In this document: positions 1 to 11,643 of the stretch, in pieces
How the letters are laid out: each line of letters starts with the position of its first letter
How positions within the stretch are numbered: position 1 is the first letter of the stretch
Assembly: GCA_015501055.1 (NCBI GenBank)
Contig: JADNYV010000076.1
Coordinates: forward strand, 1-64,000
DNA from: Mucidula mucida
Lineage: Eukaryota > Basidiomycota > Agaricomycetes > Agaricales > Physalacriaceae
DNA: 64,000 nt
Direction of reading: 5' to 3'
Translations under genes and position numbers: made by a program
The notes under the pieces: generated by a model
What the model was told of the DNA's origin: nothing
The model's input: only the letters and a program-made list of their open reading frames with translations
Databases searched by the model: none

Positions 1-51
1 TTATTAAAAGTAGTACGATACAGAACAGGTAACGAAGGATGCACCGAATCC

Positions 52-1264
52 TCAATCTTCATCAGATTCCGTCACATCGCTTTTGTAAGAAGAAGAATCT
101 TCGTCGCTCTCTTCCTCGTCGCTCTCCTCGTCATCGCTCTCTTCATTGTCGCCCTCTTCGTCACTGTCAACGGGCCTGGGTGGTCCGTTTGGATACATGA
201 CCTCAGAGGGTATATTTCCTGGAGTATTCGCCCAATCCTCCAGCCTAGCTCTAGCCGGTTCCCCCGCATTGCGCAGACAGCACCACAAGAGCGCGCGGAC
301 GCAAGGGTAAGCTTGGTTGTCACTGCCGCGCACCCTCTTACGAACCAGTGTTTCTGTCTCTGCTGGAGTTTTCAGGAGCGCGCATTGTGCGAAATCAATG
401 ATAACGACTGTTCCGTCGGGACGAACAATAATGTTGGTGAAGTCCATGTCCATATCTGTATGTACTACGCAAGCTCTATGGATGGCGCGAAAGGCATCGA
501 TGATGGAGTGAATCTGAAAGACATTCAACGACTGAGGGTAAGTCGTGGTATAACGTACCATAACGGGAAGTAGTAGTTCGCGTGCGTGGGTGTCGTGCGT
601 GTCATATTCATCGACCCATTCTTCAAGCACCTCGCCCTCAATGTATTCCAGGATGAGAACGTAGGCATCTTCTCCGTTTGGAAGAGTCACCTAAGTCGAG
701 GAGTCAGTCGACGAAGAGTGCACTGCAATAATAAGTTACCAGGAACGTGCCGAAGTAGTAGGGAATTTGAGAGCCCTGTAATGGCAGCAGATGCTTATAC
801 AGAATCTCTTCAGAGTAAGCCATTTGATGCGCAGGTGATCCCAGACGAATCCCTCTGTCATCCGGTAACGGGCACATGGAGGGCTGGAGAATCTTCAAGA
901 TGACACGCTCGGGCTGGCTTTTCTGGACGGTGGTGCCGCCATTGGCTTTGAAGACATTCGCTACCCAGACTTGGGACATCGGGGCGCTTTGAGACTCCGC
1001 AAATGACGCTGGCTTGGGAGCGCTAATCGGTCGAAAACAATATTGGCCACCATCAAGAGCAAAAGACGGAATGGGGCGCTTATTGGGAGTCGGCTCTATT
1101 GGGAGTTTCTCGATGACTTCGGTGAACGACCACCTGGGAGTTATGCGATGTTTGCGTGCAGCGTTATATTTCCTCTCTAGATAGTCGCGGTCGTGAGACT
1201 CCGTCATAAGAGCGGTAGGAATGTGGGAGTATAGCTTGTATCCAGGGCAGGACGTAGCAGGCAT
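52..1264 (-). CDS. kinase-like protein A with HxD and DFA motifs
   Basis: Three exons: 1264-740, 690-559 and 513-52, with introns of 49 and 45 nt, giving 372 aa. I start at the ATG at 1264 because the frame further upstream has only a TTG. The N-lobe shows VILKIL (VAIK-type lysine), then SEEILYKHL (alpha-C-like) and IPYYFG. The hinge region is EDAYVLILEYIEG. The catalytic loop HTDMDMDFTN keeps His, Asp and Asn, and the DFG position reads DFA. The C-terminus is a long acidic Asp/Glu/Ser tail. Length and motifs suggest a compact eukaryotic-type kinase; substrate and pathway are unknown. Intron sites match those of the paralogues at 6.3, 8.1 and 44.7 kb, so the family is related by duplication. 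Activity is possible but not shown. Confidence 0.8.
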
Positions 1265-1300
1265 GTTGGAAGTTGTAGGCAAATTGCCCGTTCCCTCGTG

Positions 1301-1308
1301 TATTTATA
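1301..1308 (-). promoter_or_regulatory. TATA box of kinase-like gene A
   Basis: On the minus strand this reads TATAAATA and ends about 37 nt upstream of the ATG at 1264. That is a plausible distance for a core promoter with a short 5' leader. Inferred from position and sequence only. Confidence 0.5.
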
Positions 1309-1595
1309 TCAACATATCACGTGGTGTCTGACCGCATTTGGTACTGCGTAGACGCTTCGGGCACTGCCTTGAAATCCGAACAAGCGCTCTGTGTATGTCC
1401 TGCATGTGGTCACAGCATGCTTCCGTGATCGCAGTCGTACTCGGATTCTGATGTTTCCTTGTTCAATCAAGCGCTCGAGACATGTGGGGCCTGCACCGTT
1501 CTGGAACCTTCTTGCTGACTGAAATAAAAGGCGCGCAAGAGGGCATCTTGTCTCCCAGTTCAAATCACTCCCATCCCTACCACGCCTAACAAATC

Positions 1596-2823
1596 ATGCC
1601 TGCTTTCGAGTCATCCGAGCCATCTATCTCGTTCAATGACTATTTCAATAATCCCCTTCCTAAAGATGTCGTTGAAGACTTTCCTTGTCGCGCTACACAT
1701 CTTGCAAAGAATATTGACCGCTACCTTTCTTCAAAAACTTTGATTAGAACAAGCAAGCGAGTGCTTTCCCAAAGGGATATTGATACGGCAGCGGCCAGTC
1801 TCAAGCCTTTCCAGTCTGTTAAAGAGCCAATCCTTCAAGTCCAGGCCTTTGCAAGCGAGCAAGACGTCTGGTATGACCTTGATCTCATTACAGACACATT
1901 CCTCATGCCTTACAAAGTGATGCCTTTCATTCTCATGTTCTTGCAAAAGTAGTCCCGGCGCTGTCCGGATGTCTGGAAACCTTTTATCGCGAACCGGCGC
2001 TCGAGGCTCCCCAGTCCTCGAGCCCTTCATTGGCTCAGCTATGCAAACAGAACGGCTACACCGTCTACCAAGACTCAGAAGTCAGAATAAAACTCCAGCA
2101 GGATAACATAGGTGCGATGATATGTCTTTCAAGGGATCTTGATCTGATGATAATGCTGTAGACACCAAGCAGCGCCACAGTGACAACGTTGCGTTCTTTG
2201 GACCGATTGAGAAGATTGCTGCAGGGCAGACCACAGTAGTCGTGGCTACAACTACATTCAAAAGACGTCTAAAAAGTGCTATCCGATCAGTGCAACTTAA
2301 CAAACTCGAAGCAACAAAGATTCAATGGCCAGTAGTGGCGCTGTTCATTGTGGAGGAAAAGGTGCGCACAGCGGACAAAAACTCACAGGTTTTCCTTATC
2401 GTTGTTAGGCAGCTGGCATTGTCAAAGGCTGCCCTTGGAACGCGAGCTGGAATTCGGACCTGGACAATGTCAAGAAGGTAGTCTCAGATGAAGTTAAGAA
2501 TGTTTTCTATATTCTTCCTCAATTACGGCTGTAAGCGGCGGGTCGGACTTGTGAGAAAAACGCTAATCGTTTTGAAGCTATTCGCGGGATGCGTGCTGTC
2601 CATACGTCGCTGTAACAGACTACCTGGAAACGGTCCTGTTTTTTGTGGAGGATGATGGCCTATTAAAACGTACGAGACGTAATCGAGTAGATGCAAACAA
2701 GCCAGACAATGGCGGGTTGCTTTATGTAGAACAGGTTTCCAGGGATCGCGGAGCCAAATTCCTCCTGTTTGCCGCGGGCTTGAAGGTTTTGCGGAAAGCC
2801 TTGGATATCAAGCACTCAGCGTA
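1596..2823 (+). pseudogene. decayed multi-exon gene of unknown family
   Basis: An ATG at 1596 opens a reading frame beginning MPAFESSEPS. Frames can be joined to a stop at 2823, using plausible introns at about 2362-2408 (gtgcgc...ttag) and about 2531-2577 (gtaagc...gaag). At least two lesions break it. A one-base shift near 2115 moves the frame, and a TGA at 2140-2142 lies in the resumed frame. A splice problem near 1915-1951 also has no clean solution. I do not recognise the family; there is no signal peptide and no obvious catalytic motif. It could be a real gene with sequence errors rather than a pseudogene. Confidence 0.45.
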
Positions 2824-4607
2824 GAGTGATTGACGTGTTCGCATGGCTTGATAGAGGACTTGTAACAGTCCTTGAAGTCATCTCAAATTTGAAATGTACC
2901 CTTGTTTCTGGGCAGCATCCGCGAATGTGTCCCAGCCAAGATAGGCTTATACCCTCCTGATCGCAATTAGCTCGAACAGACGCGGGCAAGGAGATCGATT
3001 CAAGAAGAGTGCGTCTACGGACTTGTAGCGCTATGCTTTCGGCTTGGCGATGGACATTGTCTGTCAGCCCGGTGTTGATATGCCTTCTGTAAGGACAGCA
3101 GTAGCCCGGTGCGTTTGTGAATCCGCAGGTTTGTACCCTTCTGACATAACCTCTAACAGGCGCGCGCGTGCTCGCTGTTACGTTTGAAACGGCCGCACTT
3201 GAACCCACTGCAGTCGCCAATCTTTCGCACTCTCGCAGGACCGCTGACAGCAAATCGATCAAACGCAGGTCCTTCTTCTCCTCCAAACAAGAAATTCCAG
3301 ATGCTACTAAACTTGTTGCTCTGTGCTATTGGACGCGCACTTATCCTTGTGGGCGGTGCTTGTCGTCGTGCTGGCGATTACGAGGATGATATCGACGTAC
3401 GTCCAGTTCAATCGATACTGGCTTCTCTGACTGCAGCTAATACAGGCAAAATTACGCGCTATGGACCCTAAGAACCTCGGACGACTAGGCCATGCCCCAT
3501 GTTCCAAACGCGATCCACTGCGCCTTCACACGTCCTGCCTGTCCGTGTTTATCAGCACCGTCTCATCGCCATGGCCCGTCGCCTTTCCGAAGCCGCACGG
3601 AATAGGTTCAACACCTGATGCAAGGTACCAGGCCTGGCATTCATCCCTTTTCTCCTCCCTCCCAGTTGCCGTTCCTGCATTTGCCGCTTCGTAGGCTGTC
3701 AAGTTCATCAGTGCTCTTCGTGCTACGGGCGACAATGTCAACATTCATGACACATAAGCGCCAATGAAAACGTCTTGGATTCTTGGTGATGCTGGCCTAG
3801 GACGACCGGAGCGGCATACTGGTCCGTGCTATACTGGCTGAGTTACTCCCTTCTGACCATAATGCAGTCTGAATTGCGCTCTACGGATGGTACAACATTT
3901 CGCGTTGGGCAATCGAGCTTGATGAACTGGCTCAGATAGCAGTCCTGCTCATCTTCGAGTCGTATCCCAGTGTCGTAGCATTTCTGCGCCTTCGCTTCCG
4001 TAGCGGGGCTCTACTTCTCTGCCTTCTATTGCTTTCATGAAGGTGCAGACTGCTATAATCCTCCCTCTCCGTCGGCGGGCCGCTAGACGCGCTGTTGGTA
4101 CGCGCATTATAGATGTTTTCAATCTCATCCGTGTATGTGCTTGCTTCAATCGCGCGCAATAATCTAATATTTCTCTAGTTTGTCATGTGAGCATGGTGGA
4201 GGCACAACGATCAGTCAATCTGCGTGGCCTTGTAGGCGATGACACCAGGAGAGCGTGCACCAACGATTTTTGCTATCTTTACCGCCGATAGGGTTTGAGA
4301 GAGTGGTGCGCGCGTACTGTAATATTACAATTAATACAAAGGCTTAAACACGCCCTCGTTACCACCAATTTTGATTCCAGCCAGCCTTTGATAGACTTTG
4401 GTAGGAATGAACCTGGAAAGTCTCCCGTGTCGATTACGCGTCGTCGGAGTCATGTCGCGATAACGGAACCGCAGGCAGACCTGCATTCATAGCGTCCATT
4501 AACTCCATCCAGAACGTTTTAAGGGACTTAAAGGCTCCATCGTTTTCGATTCAAACTACGCTCCTTGTGAGGTGCAAGAGATAACCTCGCTGTAAACCAC
4601 TCAAGCA
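2824..4607. other. long stretch without a supported gene
   Basis: Only short overlapping frames occur on both strands, and none has a recognisable domain or a convincing splice pattern. A segment at about 2949-2983 resembles one at about 9669-9703, so part of this region may be remnants of a repeated gene. Confidence 0.4.
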
Positions 4608-5877
4608 ATGACTTCCTCGGATGATTCGTCTCTGATTTCACTCGATGCTATTCCTCCAGTGGGGCCCTCCACCTCGTACCTTGACTTCGAGTCTCGCGTT
4701 GCGCTAGACGGATATATCAAAGAGCTTCGCACATTGAGCAAAGGACGGAAGTTCTCCACGTTTTATCGTCTACACCAACCGATATCTCTTCTACATGTTG
4801 CCGCCCAGCGCTTTATCGGCGGCGGAAGAATACCGTCTCGCCCACCGCCTCGTTTTCAGCAGTCTGATATCCCAATGTTCGTAGGAGACCTCATCTTCCG
4901 GAACACGGTTCGGCGGCCTGTAGGCGGTGTTCACGCATGGATCGCAGATGTCGTTGCGCTTGACGACAAGAAAGCCATGGCCACTCCACTGGGAAGAGTC
5001 GTCCTTAGGGTCCTGCAACAATCTATGATGCCTCTCCCGGATTCGGACGACGCCGAGGATACTGACAACAGATGTCGGGTGTTTTGCCGCAGTCCGCTGG
5101 ATATTCTCGGTCAGGAATATCGCATGTATGAGGACATGAAGGAGTTACAAGGCTCCGTTATCCCTTATTGTCTTGGCTTGCATCAGGTGCGTTTGCCGCA
5201 TGTCTATTGACGCAATACTCCCTGACACCGAATGACAGATCACGATGAGGAACGGCGAAATGGGATACGCACTTATTCTCGAGTATGTCGAGGGAGACGA
5301 GCTGGGTCCTTGGATAGATACCCAGGCTAACAATGGACCACTTCCCCCAGTCGACCAGGCTTGGCTGGATCAGCTGTCTCTTGAGGAGCTGAAGCGCGTC
5401 AGTGCGCGCGACATTGCGGAACAGCAGCGCATAGGAGCGCATTCCAACACGGTGTTTGAACCTTATAACGACAAGTGGACCCAATACTTGGCCGATGCCA
5501 AAGAAATAGTGCGCCTCCATACATCGGACAACTGTCAACGTCGCTGATATTGATTTGATAAGGTTCCTATCCTTTTCGACACACTAGACGCGTTCACCAA
5601 GCGAGGTCTTCTGCTTCACCTTTGGAAGGAGGACCTTATCGTTACGAAGGAGAACGGCAAACCGAAGTCGATTGTAGTCATGCAGTTTGCAAATTTTAGG
5701 AAGCCGAGCCCTCAGGCGGCCTGGACAGAACAAGTGTCTTTGTTCCTGTCCTTGATCGTTGACTGTTGTGACACGCATAGAGCGCATCTCCTCCCTTGGA
5801 CGGAGCAAGAGCGTAACGGGTTCAGGAGGTCCCTGATTTGGGGATACTGGAGCGTAATACCTTCAACTGGTACTTGA
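4608..5877 (+). CDS. pseudokinase-like protein B
   Basis: Exons 4608-5186, 5239-5508 and 5563-5877, with introns of 52 and 54 nt, in frame throughout and giving 387 aa. The N-terminal layout matches the kinase family: GGVHAWIADVVAL, then the beta-3 segment VVLRVLQQS, then GSVIPYCLGLHQ and EMGYALILEYVEG. The usual beta-3 lysine is Arg. The catalytic-loop position reads HLWKEDLIV with no HxD, and the DFG position reads MQFA. All three hallmark sites are therefore changed, so this is best read as a pseudokinase. The sister copy is at 8059-9280 (similar N-terminus, SLISLDAI). Both frames are intact, which argues that the altered form is kept. Function unknown. Confidence 0.75.
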
Positions 5878-6247
5878 GTTGTGGGGTTTATATACGCTCG
5901 GACATTCCATTTACTTTTGCTTTTTGGACGCGACCGAACAGTGTTAAGTCACCATTTCCATTTATGAGCACAGAACTTGCGCGATGCTCATCTAACCCGG
6001 TTAAAGCTCATGTCGATTCTTCGCCTGTCCCACAGTTAGTAGACTCGCAGAGGGAGGGAAGCTAGTTGGTACAGACCGCGGCATGTATGGCTTTTAATCA
6101 CCTCAGGCCTTGTGATACTGAAGAAAACAACGATGTTGGGAAGCGAAAAACATTTGAGTATTTCCTTGCTTCGGATGACGGTGGGGCAGTGCTCAAAAAA
6201 CAACGTAGCGCTCGGGCCGGGGCCACGTGACACTTAATCCAACATGA
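5878..6247. other. intergenic region before kinase-like gene C
   Basis: No supported gene. The region leads into the promoter of the next kinase-like copy. Confidence 0.4.
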
Positions 6248-6253
6248 TATAAA
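6248..6253 (+). promoter_or_regulatory. TATA box of kinase-like gene C
   Basis: TATAAA lies 34 nt before the ATG at 6288. This position supports 6288, rather than 6419, as the original start. Confidence 0.45.
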
Positions 6254-6287
6254 CGACGGAACAAGATAACAACCCACAGCCCGCAAC

Positions 6288-7477
6288 ATGCCATCAGTAC
6301 CCTGTCCAAACCCTTCCTTTGCTGGCTACTACCCTTTCTTTCCTTCCTCTTCGATGATCAGACCGACACGCCTCGAGCATGTTATGACGACCTAGTTCAG
6401 AAGCGTCGTGTAGCAAACATGCTCCCTACCTCTGCTGCGTGGTCATTCAGGGAAGTCATCGAGAAGAAGACATCGCCGCCACATCCCGGTGCCCGACCCA
6501 TGCCGTTATTTGCGCGTGAAGGCGGCACTTTTCTGTTTCAACTTGTTTGGGCTGAGCAAGGAGCTGAGCAGACGGCGGATGAGGATGCCTGGCAGTACTC
6601 CCAAGTGTGGGTGGCGGACGTGACTAAGGTGGAAGAGATAGAGGCCGTTGCGCAACCAGAGCGCGTAGTCCTCAAAATCTTTCAGCCATCTATGCTCCCG
6701 CTCCCGTTTCCCGACACCGGGTACCAATACGTACCAGGGCCGGCGTATCAACTGGCTTTCTCCGAAGAAGTAATATACACCCATCTACGACGGCTACAGG
6801 GATCTCACATTCCCTATTTCTTTGGCACGTTCAAGGTGGTTGAATTACATGTCCTGAGTGTCTTCTTTGACTCACCATGTTTCTGCAGATTATCCTTCCT
6901 TGCGGAGAAGAGGCTTATGTGCTGATGCTCGAATACATTGATGGCGAGACACTAGATTCGTGGGTGACGGACTTTGACGGCGAAAAACTCGCTGTCCTTC
7001 CCGCTGTGGTACGTGTCTCCCAGACTTGTAAGTATTTCCTCTAACCATGCCTTAGATCAAATCGATACCTGACGCGTTTCGTGAAATCTGCGAAGAGAAA
7101 GTCCTTCATACGGATATGGAAAAACATCTGAACAACATTCTCATCGACAAGGATGGAAGGGCGGTCATCATCGATTTCGTGCAGAATGCGATATTTGACT
7201 CCGCAGAACAAGTCAAGGAGGAAGTTCTTTACAGGTCAGGGACGAAGATCAGGGGAGCTTTTGCGTTCGCGTTGCCTTGAAACGCTGCCTGGAATCTGCC
7301 AGTACTCCAGAGACACAAGTTAACCTCGAAAGATGGCTTAACGTACCGGGTCATCTCCCCAGCAAGCTCGAATGGCCGAACGGCCCAGAGAAGCCCGCTC
7401 GCAGTAATGTCGCGCAGACTGATTCAGACGATGATGACGATTCGAGTGACGAGGAAAGTGAAAGCAATGAAGAATGA
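6288..7477 (+). pseudogene. kinase-like gene C, frameshifted near its 3' end
   Basis: The likely start is ATG 6288 followed by a 65-nt intron (6297-6361) that brings the frame into line; ATG 6419 is an alternative start. Further introns are 6836-6888 and 7009-7055. The protein shows SQVWVADV, VVLKIFQPS (beta-3 Lys), GSHIPYFFGTF and AYVLMLEYIDG. The loop HTDMEKHLNN keeps HxD and Asn, with IDF following. Near 7230-7236 the frame shifts, and without correction translation ends at a TGA about 40 bases later. The alternative frame continues with family-like sequence and an acidic Asp/Ser/Glu tail ending at 7477. A 56-nt intron could restore the frame but would remove conserved residues. Either a broken gene or a sequence error. 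Confidence 0.65.
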
Positions 7478-8058
7478 TTGGGAGCCGGACTAGAGCGTGT
7501 AGTTAGAACGAACGTATTAATCGACGACTGTGTACTTAGATCAATTTGCTTTTCATTCTTGTTTAATTTCTAAGGAACCATGCTCAAAGCGTCCGTAGAA
7601 CGCGACACTGTCTTAAGAATTGACCGAAGACCTTGGACCGTAGCGCGCTCGGTAGCGTGCGATATCCAGTCGCTGATGTGGTGGCCTCGAAAGAGACACA
7701 CAATGGGCGGGATTTTACTGTTTCCACCTGGCACGTCTTGACTCAGCTTCCAGGCGAATACCTGGCTGTCGACTAACATGCGCTTCCTGCACTCTCTACT
7801 ACAAATCCCAATCTCCTTCTCCGTCGCTCTGACCTTTTCCGTCGTTCAGAAAGGAAAGGTAGGAGAGTAGTCAAGGAAGAAGTATGCTGGAAAGAGTGCT
7901 GCTGGCATTTTGCCAGGAGATGTGGAGGGCAGTGGTTCACCACCGTTCTCTCGCTGATGGTTTTCGTTTGCACTTGTTGATTCGGACTTCCACTCCGCAT
8001 CCACCTTGAATCATTCGTAATAAGAACGCTCGGGAAGTGTCTTGTCTCCACACAAACA
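7478..8058. other. intergenic region, no gene seen
   Basis: Only short frames on either strand, with no domain. It separates kinase-like copies C and D. Confidence 0.4.
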
Positions 8059-9280
8059 ATGAGTCCCTCGAACGAAACTTCTCTCATTTCCCTCGATGCT
8101 ATTGGGCCGGCCAATCTTTACTTAGACTTCGAGTCTCGCACGGCAATGCAAGGATATATCGAACGGCTTCGCAACCTTCGAAAGGGCAGGAGGTTCGTCA
8201 GGCAGCACCGTCTACGCCAATCGATATCCCTTCCACATGTCGCCGCTCGACCCTCCATTGGCAACGGAAGAATACCATCTCGCCCACCTCCTCGTTTTGG
8301 CCAGTCTGGTGACGCCGACGTGTTTGTAGGAGACCTCGTCTTGCGCGAAGCGGTCAAGCGTCCCCTTATAGGCGGCATTCACGTATGGATCACAGATGTC
8401 GTTGCTCTTGAAGACAAGAAAGGTACCCATCTGGGAAGTGTCGTCCTCAGGATCCTTCAACAATCTCTGATGCATCTTCCGGATCCCAGCGACGCTGAGG
8501 AGACCGATAACGGACTCAGAGTATCGAATCTCACTGCCCTTGATGATCTCGCGACGGAATATCGCAAGCACGAAGACATGAAAGAGCTACAAGGCTCTGT
8601 GATTCCTTACTGTCTTGGTTTGCATAAGGTACGCTTTTCAATGTGCCATGTTTATGAAGCGTCCTAAGCCGCTCTTCAGATAAAGATGCGGAACGAAGAA
8701 ATGGGATACGCGCTGATTTTAGAACATGTCGGCGGAGAAACATTCCGACACTGGATTGAGGCCAATAGCGATGGACCATTTCCAATTGACCAGGAGTTGG
8801 TGGACCAGATGTCAGAAGACGAAATGGACCGTTACGACGAGGCCCTCTTGATGGAAAGGGACCGCGTAGGAATCCACTCGCGAAGTCTTATAGAACCTCC
8901 TAATGCCAAGTGGACTCGATACTTGGCCGATGCGAAACAATTGGTGAGCAGGCAGGCTTTTGACGTCGAGTTTCTTGCTCATCCCCACGTAGATTCCCCT
9001 GCTGTTTGACGCACTGGATACCCTTGCGAAGCAAGGCTTTCCGCTTGATATTAGACCGGAGGACCTTATTATCACGAAGGAAGGCGACAAACCGAAGTCA
9101 GTCGTAGTCATCGCGTTTGACAAGGATGACGATTCGGAGAAAGCTATGGAATGGAAGGTTCAAAAGTCTTTGTACCTATCTTATGTGGTTGAGTGCTTCA
9201 AGACGCATATACCTCATCTGCTCGCGTGGGCGGAACAAGAGCGCAGCGGATTCCAGAAGTCCCTGACTTGGGTTAAGTAG
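8059..9280 (+). CDS. pseudokinase-like protein D
   Basis: Exons 8059-8628, 8680-8943 and 8993-9280 (introns 51 and 49 nt) give an intact 373-aa protein. It is the sister of the copy at 4608-5877, with the same N-terminal theme (SLISLDAIGPAN), the same intron sites and shared blocks such as GSVIPYCLGLHK. The beta-3 segment is VVLRILQQS, with Arg in place of Lys. The catalytic-loop site reads LDIRPEDLII, lacking the His and Asn. The DFG site reads IAF. It probably does not phosphorylate; a binding or scaffold role is possible but speculative. The pair flanks copy C in the same orientation, suggesting local tandem duplication. Confidence 0.75.
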
Positions 9281-9972
9281 AGCGAAGTTATTTCCACCGG
9301 TACCTAAGTAACCACTATCAATAGATGATCAGACTATTTTGCTGTCATTCCAGCCAGAATTTCACCTTCGCGTTTCGGATATCCGGTTTTTGTTATTCTC
9401 GATGGAAGTACACGACTCATGCAAAGTGGTATGCGAGGGCTGCAGGCGTAAGATCAATATACTGCCTGTCATTATGAGCGCCAGGCGCCAGTTCGGCGAG
9501 GAGTTAGAACAAGCAGATAAAGCGCGTTTATTTGCGCATGTTGATTTCAGCCGCGTTCCCTTCCGCCACTTCCGTGAAGAGTTGAACCGCGAGAGCTCGA
9601 TGGATTTCATATTTAAGGTAACCAAGCGCTCGTGTAGTTTGGCAAATGGTGCGTTTCCGAAGTGATAGCGTTATACCCTCCCGACCGCAATTGGCTCGAG
9701 CGAAGAAGTTCGGTAGAATTAAGACTGCGTCCATGGCCATGCACCGCTCTGCTAGCCGCTTGCGAATTGTCATCGTCCGTTGCCTCGGCGCTAGTTGTAC
9801 TAGCTTTACGTTCTCGGATCCGCAATGCACCTTTCTGATCAAAACGCCGCGCGAGGGGATGGTGCTCGGTGCTGTATCTTCAATGCGATATCATCAGAAA
9901 GGGTCAGAAGGACGTGGTATTCAGTTTCTATTTCAACCGAGTTCAACTGCAGAGCCTTCCTACATAGTTTGA
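9281..9972. other. region with short unassigned frames
   Basis: A plus-strand frame at about 9339-9665 has a CxxC-like cluster (CEGC) but no recognised fold. On the minus strand at 9528-9842 a peptide containing RANCGREGITLS resembles RANCDQEGISLS in the minus-strand frame at 2816-3286. These may be remnants of one repeated gene. No complete gene is supported. Confidence 0.35.
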
Positions 9973-11097
9973 CTATCCTACGGTATTCATGGGAAGATAA
10001 GTACTGTGCTTGAGCTTCTGCCAATTCGGTACCCTCGAAACAATCGCTGGATCTGACGCCCATTCCAGGAAATGCGAGGCGAACTCACCCGAGTGCTTCC
10101 AACAGAACCGCAAAATGCTATTCGCAATATCCTCTCCTTGACTCTGTGCGAAAGCGGTTACTTCTGCGATAACAACGACCTTGTTATCGCTCTTGATGAT
10201 GATATCATTGAGGGTGCACCATCTGTGATACACGCCTTCCAGGCCCAGCACGTCGTATATGTCAAGGATCGATAGAATCTGATAGACAGATCAGCGCACC
10301 AAGTGCCTTAAAAATGACCGAACGCACTATGTCCTTCAAGCTCTGCAGCACTTCAACTTTCTTGCTCGCCTTGGCTTCCTTGTAGTGGGCTAACCATGCG
10401 GGAATGGTACATCCTTTGATGTGCTCCATGATCAGGATGTACGCCTCCTCACCATGGGCATTTTAACCTAAATCAAGAGAGGTAAGCGGTGTCGGCGAGT
10501 CTTGACTGGAATCTTACGAGAAACTTTCCAAAGTACCACGGTATCTGGATCCCCTGCTGTCTGGTGAAGGTCGTGTAGACCAAATCATCGGAGCAGGCTA
10601 GCTGGCGCGCACTGGAGTTAAACCAGCGAAGGTTGTACAATCTTCAACACGACAGTCTCCTCCGCATCATCATCGTGTCCTCCATTGGTCTGAGCGTCTG
10701 TTACACTAGCCACCCAGACCTGAGAGTGACGGAAAGTTGCTTTGCCGTACTCCTCCATTGGCTGAAGTCCCTCGATGATCGTAAACCGGAGGCAGCCACC
10801 CATGCGAGCGAAATGAGGCAAAAGTCGAGCGCCATCCGACGGGGGCGTGTCAGAGGGAAAGGGTGTGATGTTCGCTATGAACGACCAGCCACCATATATG
10901 GGCGCTGTCTGCGCTTCGATACGCTTCTCGTAGAGCATGTCACAATACTCGATGACGGCCGTGCGATCATTGATGTCGACTTCGGGCTCGAAGTAGGGTA
11001 TGTAGTTCAAACCACCAATCAGAGCATCCTCTCGTTGGTAGGCAATGTTGTCGGCTTGCATTGTCGAATAGGGAGGGGGATGTTTTGTAGTCTTCAT
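9973..11097 (-). pseudogene. kinase-like gene E, decayed
   Basis: The start is ATG 11097. The first block (to about 10618) matches copy G at 44.7 kb: a PEVD-like motif, GGWSF, SQVWVASV and VVLKIVQPS. It then meets a stop. The family sequence resumes in another frame at about 10615 after a small deletion, shifts again at about 10465 (one base short before the hinge block) and continues through a likely intron (about 10318-10270) to a stop at 9973. The catalytic-loop site reads HRWCTLND, with the Asp changed to Trp, and the DFG site is lost. With two frame breaks and a missing segment it is very probably a pseudogene. Confidence 0.7.
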
Positions 11098-11643
11098 CTG
11101 ACGCTTTATAAACCGGTGGATTACGTCTTAGACGCGACACCCGACTTGGTGTTTTCCTCCCACGTTCTCTGAGGGTCTTGCGAGTGATGCATAGGCCTTT
11201 GTTTCCACATCGTAAACTGTGAATGACTTTAATGTGAAGAAGGATCCGCAGCCTGACCTGGAAACACCTAGTGGTAGCGCCGTCTTAGGAATGACGGGAA
11301 GTCGTCATATCGGCGGTTGATCCTCACTCGATGAACTGGCGTACTTCCTGTGCTTGTTAGTTACCTTCGTTCGTCTTCGTAAACACGTTGAGGTCACGAC
11401 TAAATGCAGACGAAGCCACAATTGGACACGATAGCATCCACGTTTTCCATAGGCGCCAGCAATTAGCTAGAAGACACAAGCGCGTCAGAGCAACAAATAC
11501 CGTAAAGCGCGGTGTACACGATCACATCCTCTCCACTATGATCATTAACATACTTGGTACTTCATTCAAAGACAAGTACTCACATTAATCGAAATTAATC
11601 ATCGTACACCTCATAAGTAATTAAACCGGCGGGACTAGCCCTA
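11098..11643. other. intergenic region, no gene seen
   Basis: No frame with support. A TATA-like tttataaa lies on the minus strand just upstream of the ATG at 11097, closer than is usual. Confidence 0.4.
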
